Assembly (NCBI GenBank): GCA_027533105.1
Contig: JAPZTW010000002.1
Location: 1-64,000, forward strand
DNA: 64,000 nucleotides
Direction: 5' to 3'
From: Sphingomonadaceae bacterium
GTDB taxonomy: Bacteria > Pseudomonadota > Alphaproteobacteria > Sphingomonadales > Sphingomonadaceae
Part shown: one piece after another, positions 39,069 to 47,768 of the stretch
Position numbering within the stretch: the stretch's first letter is position 1
Layout: each line of letters begins with the position of its first letter
The notes under the pieces: generated by a model
What the model saw: only the letters and a program-made list of their open reading frames with translations
Database searches by the model: none
Told to the model about the DNA's origin: nothing
Made by a program: the position numbers and the translations under genes

Positions 39069-42000
39069 TCAATGAAAATCCCGCGATTTCGGGATGACCC
39101 GCGCATCGCGGGGATGGCCGGCGCGGTGGTAGGGGGCCATGCGGCCCTGGACCGGGCGGCGGACTTCATCGGCGCGGTCGAGCGTGGCGGGGAGCAGGTC
39201 GTCCGATAGCGCGTGGAGCGCCGCCGTGGCATCGGTCAGGTGGGTGGCGATGACGTGGATCACCTCGTCGTCATACTCCACCCGCCCCTTCACCTCGATC
39301 AGCCGCGCACCCATGATTACCTTGCGCTGGCGCTCCATCACATCGGGCCAGATCACCAGGTTCACCACCCCGGTTTCATCCTCCAGCGTGATGAAACAGA
39401 CGCCCTTGGCGCTGCCGGGGCGCTGGCGGATCAGCACCACGCCCGCGACCTGCACGGCGGAGCGGAACTTGCGGGTCCGCAGTTCGCTCGCCCGGATAAA
39501 GCCGCGCTCGGCCAACGAAGCGCGCAGGAAGGCCAGCGGATGGGCCTTCAGCGACAGCCGCTGGGTCTGGTAATCGGCCACCACTTCCTCCGACAGCGGC
39601 ATGGCGGGCAGGTGCGTGGCGGTCCGCTCCGTTCCCTCGTCGCGCGCGGCCATGGCGGCGAACAGCGGCAGGTCGGGCGCGGGGATCAGGCTGCGCGCAT
39701 CCCACAGCGCCTGCCGCCGGGTCAGGTCCAGCGAATTGAAGCAATCGGCCGAGGCCAGCCGCTCGACCAGGGCGGGCGACAGCCCGGCCCGCTCCTTCAG
39801 CTCGCGCACATCGCGAAACGGCCCACCCGCCTCGCGCGCGGCGACAATCCGCGCGGCGGCGGCCTCCGGGAAACCATCGACCTGGCGCAGGCCGAGGCGG
39901 AGGGCAATATTGGTCTCACGCGAAGACGCAAAGGCGCGAAGATGTTCTGCTTGCGGCAAAGCCGCCTTCAATTCGAACCCCGGTGCTGAATCCGGGGCGG
40001 GAAATGATGATGAAGCCTGCGGCGCAACCCGGCGCCTTCGCGTCTTTGCGTCTTCGCGTGAATCATTTATCTCCAGCCCATTATCCCACCCGCTGTGGTT
40101 CACATCGACCGGCAGCACCGCCACCCCATGTTCCCTTGCGTCGCGCACGATCTGCGCGGGCGCATAGAAGCCCATCGGCTGCGAATTGAGCAGCGCGCAG
40201 GCGAAGGCCGCCGGATAATGGCACTTCAGCCAGGACGAAACATAGACCAGCAGGGCAAAGCTGGCGGCGTGGCTTTCGGGAAAGCCATATTCGCCAAAGC
40301 CTTTGATCTGGCTGAAGCAGCGGGTGGCGAAATCGGGATCATAGCCGCGCGCCACCATCCGGCCGACCATCAGGTCTTCCAGTTCATGCACCATGCCGCG
40401 GCTGCGGAAAGTAGCCATGGCCTTGCGCAGCCGGTTGGCCTCCAGCGACGAGAACTTCGCCGCGTCGAGCGCGATCTTCATCGCCTGTTCCTGGAAGATC
40501 GGCACGCCAAGGGTGCGGCCGAGGATCGAGGTCAGTTCGTCCGGCGGGCCATGCGCCGGGCCGGGCGCGGGAATTTCCACCGCCTCGGCCCCGCGCCGCC
40601 GCTTGAGATAGGGGTGAACCATGTCGCCCTGGATCGGCCCGGGGCGGACGATCGCCACCTCGATCACCAGGTCATAGAAACAGCGGGGGCGCAGGCGCGG
40701 CAGCATGTTCATCTGCGCGCGGCTTTCCACCTGGAACACGCCCAGCGAATCCCCCTGGCACAGCATGTCGTAAACCGCCGGATCCTCGCGCGGGACCGTA
40801 GCGAGCGTCAGCGCCTTGCCGTGGTGCGCTTCCAGCAGGTCGAGGCACTTGCGGATGCAGGTGAGCATGCCCAGCGCCAGCACATCGACCTTGAGGATGC
40901 CCAACGCGTCGATATCGTCCTTGTCCCATTCGATGAAGCTGCGATCCGCCATGGCGCCGTTGCCGATCGGCACCGTCTCGGTCAGCAAGCCTTCGGTGAG
41001 GATGAAGCCACCCACATGCTGCGAAAGGTGACGCGGCATGCCGATCATCTGCTGGGTCAGCGCCAGCACCCGCTTCAGGTGCGGATCGGCCAGGTCCATG
41101 CCGGTTTCCGCCATGTGCCGTTCCTCGATCGAGCGGCCATAGCTGCCCCAGACCGTGCGGGCGAGCGCGCCGGTCACGTCCTCGGACAGGCCCATCGCTT
41201 TGCCCACCTCGCGGATCGCCATGCGCGGGCGATAGTGGATCACCGTGGCGCAGAGCCCCGCGCGGTGACGGCCATATTTCTCGTAGATGTGCTGGATCAC
41301 CTCCTCGCGCCGCTCGTGCTCGAAATCGACGTCGATGTCGGGCGGCTCGTCGCGGTCCTCGGAAATGAACCGTTCGAACAGCAGCGCATGCTCGACCGGG
41401 TTGACCGAGGTGATGCCAAGGCAAAAGCACACCGCCGAATTGGCCGCCGAGCCGCGCCCCTGGCACAGGATCGGCGGCGTGCGGCTGCGCGCGAAATCGA
41501 CGATTTCCTTGATGGTCAGAAAGTACTGGGCCAGCGCCTTCTTGCCGATCAGCGCCAGTTCCTTGTGCAGCGTTTCCGCCACGCTCTCGGGCACGCCATC
41601 GGGATAATGGCGATCTGCCCCCTCCCAGGTCAGCCGCTCCAGATAGCCCTGCGCGTCCAGCCCGTCGGGATAGGTCTGGCGGGGGTATTCATAGCGCAGC
41701 TCGTCCAGGCTGAAGGCACAGGCATCGGCCAGCTCGCGCGCGGCGCTGATCGCATGGGGCCAGCGCGCGAACAGGCGCTGCATCTCCTCCGGCGATTTGA
41801 GGTGCCGTTCGGCATTGGCCTCCAGCAGGTGGCCCGCCGCCGCGACCGTGGTCTTGTGACGGATCGCCGTCATCACGTCATGCAGCGGGCGGCGCTGCGG
41901 CGCGTGATAGAGCGCCTGGTTGGTGGCAAGAATGGCCAAGCCATGTTCGCGCGCCAGACCATCGAGCCGCTCGATCCGGGCAATGTCATCGCCGGTATAA

Positions 42001-42764
42001 AGATAGCTGGCGGCGATGTGACGCAGGCTGGGCAGCTGGCGGGCCAGGTGGGGGAGCAGGTCTGCGAAGGGGGTGGTTAGTCGGGATTTCTCACGCAAAG
42101 ACGCAAAGACGCGAAGAGGCCGCGTTGCGCCGCAGGCAATATCCTTGTCTTCAACCTCGAAGTCTGAACCATCGTCGGAATTGACAGCGGCTGCGCCGCA
42201 AGCAGAACCTCTTTGCGTCTTTGCGTCTTCGCGTGAGTCAAATCGCGCGAAAGGCACGACATTGCTCTCCACCGCCACCGTCAGTTCGGCATCGAGATCG
42301 CCCGGTGGCACCAGCACCAGGTGCACGCCCTCTGCATGCTCCGCCAGCATCCCCAGGTCGATCTCGCAGGCTCCCTTTTCCTGCCATTCACCGTCGAGCT
42401 TCGCCATCCGGCCCGCCGAGATCAGGCGGCAGAGCCGGCCATAGGCGGCGCGATCCTGCGGATAGGCGAGGAAGGCCAGCCCCTCCACCGTCTCGATCCG
42501 GCAGCCGATCACGGGCTTGAGGCCCAGCGTCTTGGCCTCGGCATGGATCCGCACCACCCCGGCCATGGTGTTGGCATCGGCGATCCCGATTGCGTCATAG
42601 CCCAGCGCCCGGGCCGTGGTGACAAGGTCCACCGCGTCCGAGGCCCCGCGCAGGAACGAAAAGCAGCTGAACAGGCCAAGCTCGACAAAGGGCGCGCGCT
42701 CCGGCGGCGGCAGGCTGGCCGGTTCGGCGCGGCGGCGCTCGGGCGTAAGCGGGGCGTCAGGCAT
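39069..42764 (-). CDS. dnaE2: Error-prone DNA polymerase DnaE2 with two palindromic-element insertions
   Basis: A 1231-residue C-family polymerase used for SOS mutagenesis. A PHP-type N-terminal domain begins FVELGLFSCFSFLRGASDAV; the polymerase palm shows PDIDVDFEHERREEVI and GQGSAANSAVCFCLG-type segments (CQGRGSAANSAVC); the C-terminus has the OB region VAGVVLIRQRPGSAKGVCFI and ends VIPKSRDFH. DnaE2 is usually about 1050-1130 residues. The excess comes from two ~49-residue inserts, residues 177-225 and 902-950, encoded by 146-bp palindromic elements in the same codon phase. ATG 42764 overlaps imuB by 8 bp; the gene is the last of imuA-imuB-dnaE2. Confidence 0.93.
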   Translation of the reverse strand: MPDAPLTPERRRAEPASLPPPERAPFVELGLFSCFSFLRGASDAVDLVTTARALGYDAIGIADANTMAGVVRIHAEAKTLGLKPVIGCRIETVEGLAFLAYPQDRAAYGRLCRLISAGRMAKLDGEWQEKGACEIDLGMLAEHAEGVHLVLVPPGDLDAELTVAVESNVVPFARFDSREDAKTQRGSACGAAAVNSDDGSDFEVEDKDIACGATRPLRVFASLREKSRLTTPFADLLPHLARQLPSLRHIAASYLYTGDDIARIERLDGLAREHGLAILATNQALYHAPQRRPLHDVMTAIRHKTTVAAAGHLLEANAERHLKSPEEMQRLFARWPHAISAARELADACAFSLDELRYEYPRQTYPDGLDAQGYLERLTWEGADRHYPDGVPESVAETLHKELALIGKKALAQYFLTIKEIVDFARSRTPPILCQGRGSAANSAVCFCLGITSVNPVEHALLFERFISEDRDEPPDIDVDFEHERREEVIQHIYEKYGRHRAGLCATVIHYRPRMAIREVGKAMGLSEDVTGALARTVWGSYGRSIEERHMAETGMDLADPHLKRVLALTQQMIGMPRHLSQHVGGFILTEGLLTETVPIGNGAMADRSFIEWDKDDIDALGILKVDVLALGMLTCIRKCLDLLEAHHGKALTLATVPREDPAVYDMLCQGDSLGVFQVESRAQMNMLPRLRPRCFYDLVIEVAIVRPGPIQGDMVHPYLKRRRGAEAVEIPAPGPAHGPPDELTSILGRTLGVPIFQEQAMKIALDAAKFSSLEANRLRKAMATFRSRGMVHELEDLMVGRMVARGYDPDFATRCFSQIKGFGEYGFPESHAASFALLVYVSSWLKCHYPAAFACALLNSQPMGFYAPAQIVRDAREHGVAVLPVDVNHSGWDNGLEINDSREDAKTRRRRVAPQASSSFPAPDSAPGFELKAALPQAEHLRAFASSRETNIALRLGLRQVDGFPEAAAARIVAAREAGGPFRDVRELKERAGLSPALVERLASADCFNSLDLTRRQALWDARSLIPAPDLPLFAAMAARDEGTERTATHLPAMPLSEEVVADYQTQRLSLKAHPLAFLRASLAERGFIRASELRTRKFRSAVQVAGVVLIRQRPGSAKGVCFITLEDETGVVNLVIWPDVMERQRKVIMGARLIEVKGRVEYDDEVIHVIATHLTDATAALHALSDDLLPATLDRADEVRRPVQGRMAPYHRAGHPRDARVIPKSRDFH
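39916..40061 (-). repeat. 146-bp palindromic element, copy 1 (inside dnaE2)
   Basis: Terminal inverted repeats of 26 bp (39916-39941 and 40036-40061, 25 of 26 matching) built from GAAGACGCAAAG units. On the dnaE2 strand it is read in frame from its first base as SREDAKT...LRAFASSRE, residues 902-950. Its interior matches the reverse complement of copy 2 in several blocks (for example GTTGCGCCGCAGGC and GCCGCAAGCAGAAC). No transposase gene is present, so it would depend on a factor encoded elsewhere. Confidence 0.85.
42091..42236 (+). repeat. 146-bp palindromic element, copy 2 (inside dnaE2)
   Basis: Same length as copy 1, with 28-bp terminal inverted repeats (42091-42118 and 42209-42236, two mismatches). 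The interior is in the opposite orientation to copy 1. Because the ends are palindromic, the dnaE2 reading frame still enters as SREDAKT and leaves as LRVFASLRE (residues 177-225). The insertion lies after the PHP region, between SNVVPFARF and LTTPFADLLPH. Confidence 0.85.
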
Positions 42765-44280
42765 AGAGCCCCTGCAGGAACCATTCGGGCGCCCCGCCCC
42801 GGCCATCATCGACCAGCCCAGAGCGGTAGATCCAGTACCGCCGCCCCTCCCCGTCCTCGATCCGGTAATAGTCGCGCAGCCGCACGGTGGAGCGTTCACG
42901 CCACCATTCCGGCGCAATCCGCTCCGGCCCCTCGGCCCGGGCAATCTCGTGCACCGCGCCGCGCCAGCGGAACCGGCGGGGCAGGCCATCGGGGCTGGCA
43001 TAAAGCACGGCGATCGGCTCGGGGCGGTCCAATAGCTTCAGCGGGCGGGTGTGAAACGGCAGGTCGGACTGGCTGACCCTTTCCGGCTCCAGCGGACCAA
43101 TCCATTGCTGCGCCCGCTCGGGCACGTGACTGGCGCGCGGCACCGGGCGGCGCACGGCTTCCGGGCCCAGCCGGATCGCCAGCCGGTCGATACAGGCGGC
43201 CAGCGAGGTGCCGTGGACTTCGGCCGCTGCTTCCAGATCGCGCTGGGCCAGTGCCAGCGGCTCGGTCCAGGGTGCGCGCAGGCGCGCGAGTTCGATCCCG
43301 AACCCGGCGTCGAGATCGTCCAGCTTGCGGCCGAACAGCGCGGCGATATGGACCGGATCGCGGCTGACGGCGGCCAGTTCCAGCCGCCGCTGCAGCACTT
43401 CGCCATCGACCTTCCACAGCGCCAGTTCCAGCCGCCGCGCGCCCAGCGCACGCGCTTCCAGCACCCGCGTCAGGTCGGCGCAGAGATCGGCCAGCACCCG
43501 GTCGAGCAGGCTGCGGTGGCGGATCGGTTCCATCAGCCGCCGCTGGACCAGCGGCACGTCGACCGGGAGCACCGGCAGCAGCGGTTCGGGCACCCGGCCC
43601 AGAAACTGATCCAGCCGAACCAGTGGATTGGCGGCGGGCGCCTTGTGGTTGCGGAACCGCCGCGCCAGCGCCTCGCGCGCCACGCCGGACAGGTCGCCGA
43701 TCCGCTTGAGGCCGAGGCGGCGCAGCACCAGCACCGTGGCAGGATCGAGCCGCAGCGCGGCAACGGGCAGGACATCGAGGCTCTCACCGGGATGCAGGAT
43801 CGCCCGCTCCGGCCCATGATGCGCCAACGCCCAGGCCGCCCCGGCAGTAGGCGCCAAGGCCGGCCGCGCGGCATATCTGCGCGCGGCGAAACACCGGGCG
43901 GCATCGGCCAGCATGGTTGCTTCCCCGCCGAACAGGTGGGCCACCCCGGTCACATCGACCACCAGCCCATCGGGCGGATCGAGCGCCGACCACGGCCCCC
44001 AGCGCTGCGCCCACAGTGCCAGTGCCTCCAGCGCGGCGCGGTCCCCCGCCGGATCGGCCGGGGCAACCGCCAGTTCGGGGCAGAGCGCACGGGCATCGGC
44101 CAGCAGCATGTCAGGCCGCACCCCGGCCTGCCGGGCAGCCTCGTTCACCGCGGCCAGGCGCGGGCCATGGGCGGTTTCGGCAATCAGGGCCAGCGGGGCG
44201 GCGTCGCTACCCTCCCCCGGCCGCAGCCCTTCAGCCAGCCGCCAGCGGTCGATCGCCAGCCGGGGCAGCCAGATCGCCAT
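42757..44280 (-). CDS. imuB: ImuB, inactive Y-family polymerase-like mutagenesis protein
   Basis: A 507-residue Y-family polymerase homologue starting MAIWLPRLAIDRWRLAEGLR. ImuB proteins lack full catalytic acidic residues and act as a hub that brings DnaE2 to the beta clamp. Recognisable are GLVVDVTGVAHLFGGEAT in the palm and LRRLGLKRIGDLSGVAREAL (helix-hairpin-helix). The C-terminus has the ImuB domain (YWIYRSGLVDDGRGGAPEWF). The ATG at 44280 is preferred; an upstream ATG (44328) would increase the overlap with imuA. Overlaps dnaE2 by 8 bp. Confidence 0.9.
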   Translation of the reverse strand: MAIWLPRLAIDRWRLAEGLRPGEGSDAAPLALIAETAHGPRLAAVNEAARQAGVRPDMLLADARALCPELAVAPADPAGDRAALEALALWAQRWGPWSALDPPDGLVVDVTGVAHLFGGEATMLADAARCFAARRYAARPALAPTAGAAWALAHHGPERAILHPGESLDVLPVAALRLDPATVLVLRRLGLKRIGDLSGVAREALARRFRNHKAPAANPLVRLDQFLGRVPEPLLPVLPVDVPLVQRRLMEPIRHRSLLDRVLADLCADLTRVLEARALGARRLELALWKVDGEVLQRRLELAAVSRDPVHIAALFGRKLDDLDAGFGIELARLRAPWTEPLALAQRDLEAAAEVHGTSLAACIDRLAIRLGPEAVRRPVPRASHVPERAQQWIGPLEPERVSQSDLPFHTRPLKLLDRPEPIAVLYASPDGLPRRFRWRGAVHEIARAEGPERIAPEWWRERSTVRLRDYYRIEDGEGRRYWIYRSGLVDDGRGGAPEWFLQGLYA

Positions 44281-45019
44281 GATGCGGCGCTGGCCGGGCC
44301 GGTTCGGCGGTGAGGACCTGTCCGTCATTGCGCAGGATCCATTCTCCGGGCGGATGATTACGGGCGCGGAACAGTTCGGCCTGCCAGGCGGGCGCACCGG
44401 GGGCCTGAGCATTCCAGCGTGGTGGCAGCGAGGGCGCGGCGCGCACCGCCCAGCGCTGGCGGGCCGAGGACAGGTCGCGCTCTGCCCCCACCCGCACCAG
44501 CCACAGCGGCACGCCATGCTTTTCCGCCACCAGGCTGAGCCGCCGCTGCGCGGTGAGCGAGAGGGCGCGGGGATTGCCTGCGATTTCGCCCACCACGAAG
44601 GCCAGGTCGCGGCAGCGCAGCCCCTCTTCCAGCGCGAATAGCGCATCCTCCGGCGTTTTCGCGGCGACATGGATCAGCCGGTGCCGCAGCATCGGTGGCA
44701 GGCCAGGGCGATAGGGCCGCCCGGTGAGGCGCAGCGCAGTGGCATCCTGCACCCACAGCCAGGGTCGCTCATCCGGATGGTCGGCCACCGGATCGGCCGC
44801 CTGGCCGCGCAGCTGGGCCAATGCGAAAGCCAGCGCCAGCCCCGCCCCGGCGGCATCGCCGGGTGCGGCGAACAGCTCGCTGTGGCGTTCATTGGGCCGC
44901 TCATCGAGCCGTTCATTGGCCCCCGGCTGCCAGAGGCGGGTTTCCGCAGGCGCGGGCAGAACCGCGCCAAAGCGGCGGCGGGCAAAGGCGGCCAGCGGGG
45001 TGGGAGCAGAAATGGTCAT
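44231..45019 (-). CDS. imuA: ImuA, SulA/RecA-like mutagenesis protein
   Basis: A 262-residue protein of the ImuA family, a RecA-fold relative needed for ImuB/DnaE2-dependent mutagenesis. Segments of note are LALAFALAQLRG, RPWLWVQDATALRLTGRPY and the HVAAKTPEDALFALEEGLR/CRDLAFVVGEI block. It is the first gene of the cassette; its last 50 bp overlap imuB. An SOS box 16-30 bp upstream of ATG 45019 makes it LexA-controlled. Confidence 0.88.
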   Translation of the reverse strand: MTISAPTPLAAFARRRFGAVLPAPAETRLWQPGANERLDERPNERHSELFAAPGDAAGAGLALAFALAQLRGQAADPVADHPDERPWLWVQDATALRLTGRPYRPGLPPMLRHRLIHVAAKTPEDALFALEEGLRCRDLAFVVGEIAGNPRALSLTAQRRLSLVAEKHGVPLWLVRVGAERDLSSARQRWAVRAAPSLPPRWNAQAPGAPAWQAELFRARNHPPGEWILRNDGQVLTAEPARPAPHHGDLAAPAGDRPLAAG

Positions 45020-45034
45020 CGCATCGGTTCCAAT

Positions 45035-45049
45035 GTTCTATTTATGTTC
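45035..45049 (-). promoter_or_regulatory. LexA (SOS) box of imuA-imuB-dnaE2
   Basis: GTTCTATTTATGTTC matches the alphaproteobacterial LexA site GTTC-N7-GTTC exactly. It lies 16-30 bp upstream of the imuA start, within the promoter region, so the cassette should be repressed by LexA and induced by DNA damage. Confidence 0.88.
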
Positions 45050-45106
45050 TCATTGGGTGCGATTCGCAATGGCTCTTTGCCGGGGCGGCTGGCAGGCAAA
45101 AAGAAA

Positions 45107-45134
45107 GGGCCGCTTCCCTTTCAGGAAGCGGCCC
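45107..45134 (-). terminator. Intrinsic terminator of the APC permease gene
   Basis: GGGCCGCTTCC (45107-45117) and GGAAGCGGCCC (45124-45134) form a perfect 11-bp stem with a 6-nt loop. On the minus strand it is followed by TTTCTTTTT and lies 37 bp after the stop at 45172. Confidence 0.9.
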
Positions 45135-45171
45135 CTCTCCCCACCCGCTGGGGGTGTCTGGTTATGCCGGA

Positions 45172-46722
45172 TCAGTCGACATCGGCACCCGGCATCGGCG
45201 CCACGGGCAGACCCGGTGCATCCTTGTCGGTTTCATGCACTTCGACCAGGCCGCGGCCCACGTGGCTCTTGCGCCGACCATAGGCGAAGTAGACCACCAG
45301 GCCCACCGCCGCCCAGGCGAGGAACATCAGCTCGGTGTAACCCGACAGGTTGAAGAACAGATAGCCGCAGCCGAACACGGCCAGCGGGCCAACCAGCCAG
45401 ATCGCCGGGGTCCGGAACGGACGGTGACGATCCGGCGCGGTACGACGCAGGATCAGCACGCCGATCGCCACGGTCATGAAGGCGAACAGCGTGCCCGAGT
45501 TCGAGATGTCAGCCAGCTGGCCAACCGGGAAGAAGGCCGCCGCGCAGGTCACGAAGATGCCGGTGATGATGGTCACCACGTGCGGCGTCTTGAACTTGGG
45601 GTGCACCTTGGCCAGCCCTTCGGGCAGCAGGCCATCGCGCGCCATCACGAAGAAGATGCGGGTCTGGCCGAACAGCATCATCAGCACCACCGAAGGCAGC
45701 GCCAGGAAGGCGGCGAGGCCGATCAGGTTGCCGACATTGACATAGCCAATTTCGCGCAGGACGTGGGCCAGCGCCTCGTCCGAGCAGACCAGCGGCACGT
45801 TGCCCGCGCTGGTCAGCGCGGCGCACTGGGCCTGGAGTTCCTTGCTGCCGGTGGCCAGCACTTCACCCGCCGCGCCGAACACCGGCTGGGCGCCCACCGC
45901 ACCGATCGCACCGGCGGCGACCAGCAGGTAGAAGATGGTGCAGATCACCAGGCTGCCGATCAGGCCGATCGGCATGTTGCGCTGCGGGTTCTTGGTTTCC
46001 TCGGCCGCGGTGGAAACCGCGTCGAAGCCCACATAGGCGAAGAAGATCGAGGCTGCCGCCGCCGATACCCCGGCAAAGCCGAGCGGGGCGAAGGGTTCGA
46101 AGTTCTCCATCTTCATCACCGGCACGGCCAGGATGATGAAGGCAGTGAGCGCCACGACCTTGATCACCACCAGCACGGCGTTGAACGTGGCCGATTCCTT
46201 GGTGCCGACCACCAGCAGGGCGGTAACCAGCAGCGCCACGAAGATCGCCGGCAGGTTGATCCCGCCACCGACAGCCGCGAAAGCGCCCTTGGTGAAGAAG
46301 GTTGGCAGTTCCACCCCTAGCCCGGATTGTACCAGGCCGACAAAATAGTTGGACCAGCCGACCGAGACCGCCGAGGCGGCGATCGCATATTCAAGGATCA
46401 GCGCCCAGCCCACGATCCAGGCGACAATCTCGCCCATCGAGGCATAGGAATAGGTGTAGGCCGAGCCCGAAACCGGCACCATCGAAGCCATTTCGGCATA
46501 GCACAGCGCCGCCACGGCGCAGACGAAGCCGGCGATGATAAAGCTGACCATCATGCCCGGCCCGGCCTTTTGCGCGGCTTCGGCGGTCAGCACGAAGATC
46601 CCGGTGCCGATGATGGCGCCGATCCCCAGCATGGTCAGCTGGAAGGCACCAAGCGAGCGATGGAGTGATTTCTTTTCGGCAGTGGCCAAAATGGCGTCGA
46701 GTGATTTGACGCGACCGAACAT
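45172..46722 (-). CDS. APC-family amino acid permease (cationic amino acid transporter type)
   Basis: A 516-residue inner-membrane transporter with about 12 helices. The family's first-helix motif is IGAIIGTGIFVLTAEAAQKA, followed by FIIAGFVCAVAALCYAEMAS and FFAYVGFDAVSTAAEETKNP (helices 6-7). The sequence type is that of the YfnA/CAT branch, which imports amino acids with H+. Specificity cannot be read from sequence. It is divergent from panB (145 bp between) and has its own terminator. Confidence 0.88.
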   Translation of the reverse strand: MFGRVKSLDAILATAEKKSLHRSLGAFQLTMLGIGAIIGTGIFVLTAEAAQKAGPGMMVSFIIAGFVCAVAALCYAEMASMVPVSGSAYTYSYASMGEIVAWIVGWALILEYAIAASAVSVGWSNYFVGLVQSGLGVELPTFFTKGAFAAVGGGINLPAIFVALLVTALLVVGTKESATFNAVLVVIKVVALTAFIILAVPVMKMENFEPFAPLGFAGVSAAAASIFFAYVGFDAVSTAAEETKNPQRNMPIGLIGSLVICTIFYLLVAAGAIGAVGAQPVFGAAGEVLATGSKELQAQCAALTSAGNVPLVCSDEALAHVLREIGYVNVGNLIGLAAFLALPSVVLMMLFGQTRIFFVMARDGLLPEGLAKVHPKFKTPHVVTIITGIFVTCAAAFFPVGQLADISNSGTLFAFMTVAIGVLILRRTAPDRHRPFRTPAIWLVGPLAVFGCGYLFFNLSGYTELMFLAWAAVGLVVYFAYGRRKSHVGRGLVEVHETDKDAPGLPVAPMPGADVD

Positions 46723-46867
46723 GGAATTCCCCTAGAATCGTGCGGCCGGATGCAGTGCCCGGCCGGTCGTTAGCTATGGCGGCGAAAGCTAGCGGCAACT
46801 ATGTCATTGGCAAGCGCTAAAAGCCGGGCCTTCCCCAGATAAGTCCAAGGGTCTAAAGCACTCCACC

Positions 46868-47737
46868 ATGTCCACGACCTTCCAGCTCGACACGGCAACC
46901 AGCCGCGCCAACCCCACCCCCGCGCCGATGAAGCGCCTGACCATCCCGGCGATCCGCCGCCGCAAGGTTGACGGGGTGACCGCCGAACCGATCGTCATGC
47001 TCACCGCCTATACCGCGCGGCAGGCCCAGCTGCTTGATGCCCATTGCGACCTGCTGCTGGTGGGGGACTCGCTGGGCCAGGTGATTTATGGCCTGCCATC
47101 CTCGGTGCCGGTCACGCTCGACATGATGGCGGCGCATGGTGGTGCCGTGGTGCGGGGTTCGTATCACGCTGCTGTGGTGGTCGACATGCCCTTTGGTGCC
47201 TATGAAGCCTCCCCTCAGCAGGCCTTCGAGAGCGCTTCCCGGCTGCTCAAGGAAACCGGCTGCGCGGCAGTCAAGCTTGAAGGCGGCGCAGCCATGGCCG
47301 AAACGGTCGCCTTCCTCAGCCAGCGCGGAATTCCGGTGATGGGCCATGTCGGCCTCACCCCCCAGGCGGTCAACGTGCTGGGCGGCTACAACGCCCGCGG
47401 CCGCAGCGATGCCGAAGCGGAGAAAATCGTCAACGATGCCAAGGCATTGGACGGTGCCGGGGCCTTTGCCATCGTCGTCGAGGGCGTGGTCGAACCGATC
47501 GCTATCGCGGTCACCAAGGCGGTCAGCTGCCCGACCATCGGCATCGGCGCCTCGGCCCAGTGCGACGGGCAAGTGCTCGTCACCGAGGACATGCTCGGCA
47601 TGTTCGAGCGCGTCCCCCGCTTCGTGAAGCGTTACGAGGAAATCGCCGAAACCATCTCCGCCGCCGCCGCCCGCTATGCCGCGGAAGTTCGGGATAGGTC
47701 CTTCCCGGGGATTGAACAGACCTACCAGCCGAAATAG
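46868..47737 (+). CDS. panB: 3-methyl-2-oxobutanoate hydroxymethyltransferase
   Basis: A 289-residue TIM-barrel enzyme, first step of pantothenate synthesis: it adds a hydroxymethyl group from methylene-tetrahydrofolate to 2-oxoisovalerate. Signature segments are [31 protein letters not shown] (metal-binding Asp), [22 protein letters not shown] and [18 protein letters not shown]. Length is slightly above the usual ~265 because of an N-terminal extension. Confidence 0.95.
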   Translation: MSTTFQLDTATSRANPTPAPMKRLTIPAIRRRKVDGVTAEPIVMLTAYTARQAQLLDAHCDLLLVGDSLGQVIYGLPSSVPVTLDMMAAHGGAVVRGSYHAAVVVDMPFGAYEASPQQAFESASRLLKETGCAAVKLEGGAAMAETVAFLSQRGIPVMGHVGLTPQAVNVLGGYNARGRSDAEAEKIVNDAKALDGAGAFAIVVEGVVEPIAIAVTKAVSCPTIGIGASAQCDGQVLVTEDMLGMFERVPRFVKRYEEIAETISAAAARYAAEVRDRSFPGIEQTYQPK

Positions 47738-47768
47738 GGCGGTCCGCTCAATCTGGTGGGGGATCACC

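Noticed and set aside
39069..39100. Terminator hairpin ATCCCG-CGGGAT between phoB and dnaE2
   Set aside because: Only a 6-bp stem and it lies within the dnaE2 coding end (SRDFH); there is no U-tract, so it is not supported as a terminator.
39916..40061. Intein or intron in dnaE2
   Set aside because: About 49 residues is far too short for an intein, and no splicing motifs (Cys/Ser...His-Asn) are present. The frame is continuous, so no intron is needed.
39916..42236. CRISPR-like appearance of GCAAAGACGCAAAGACGC repeats
   Set aside because: There are only two elements 2 kb apart, each a palindrome inside a coding gene, with no regularly spaced repeats, spacers or cas genes.
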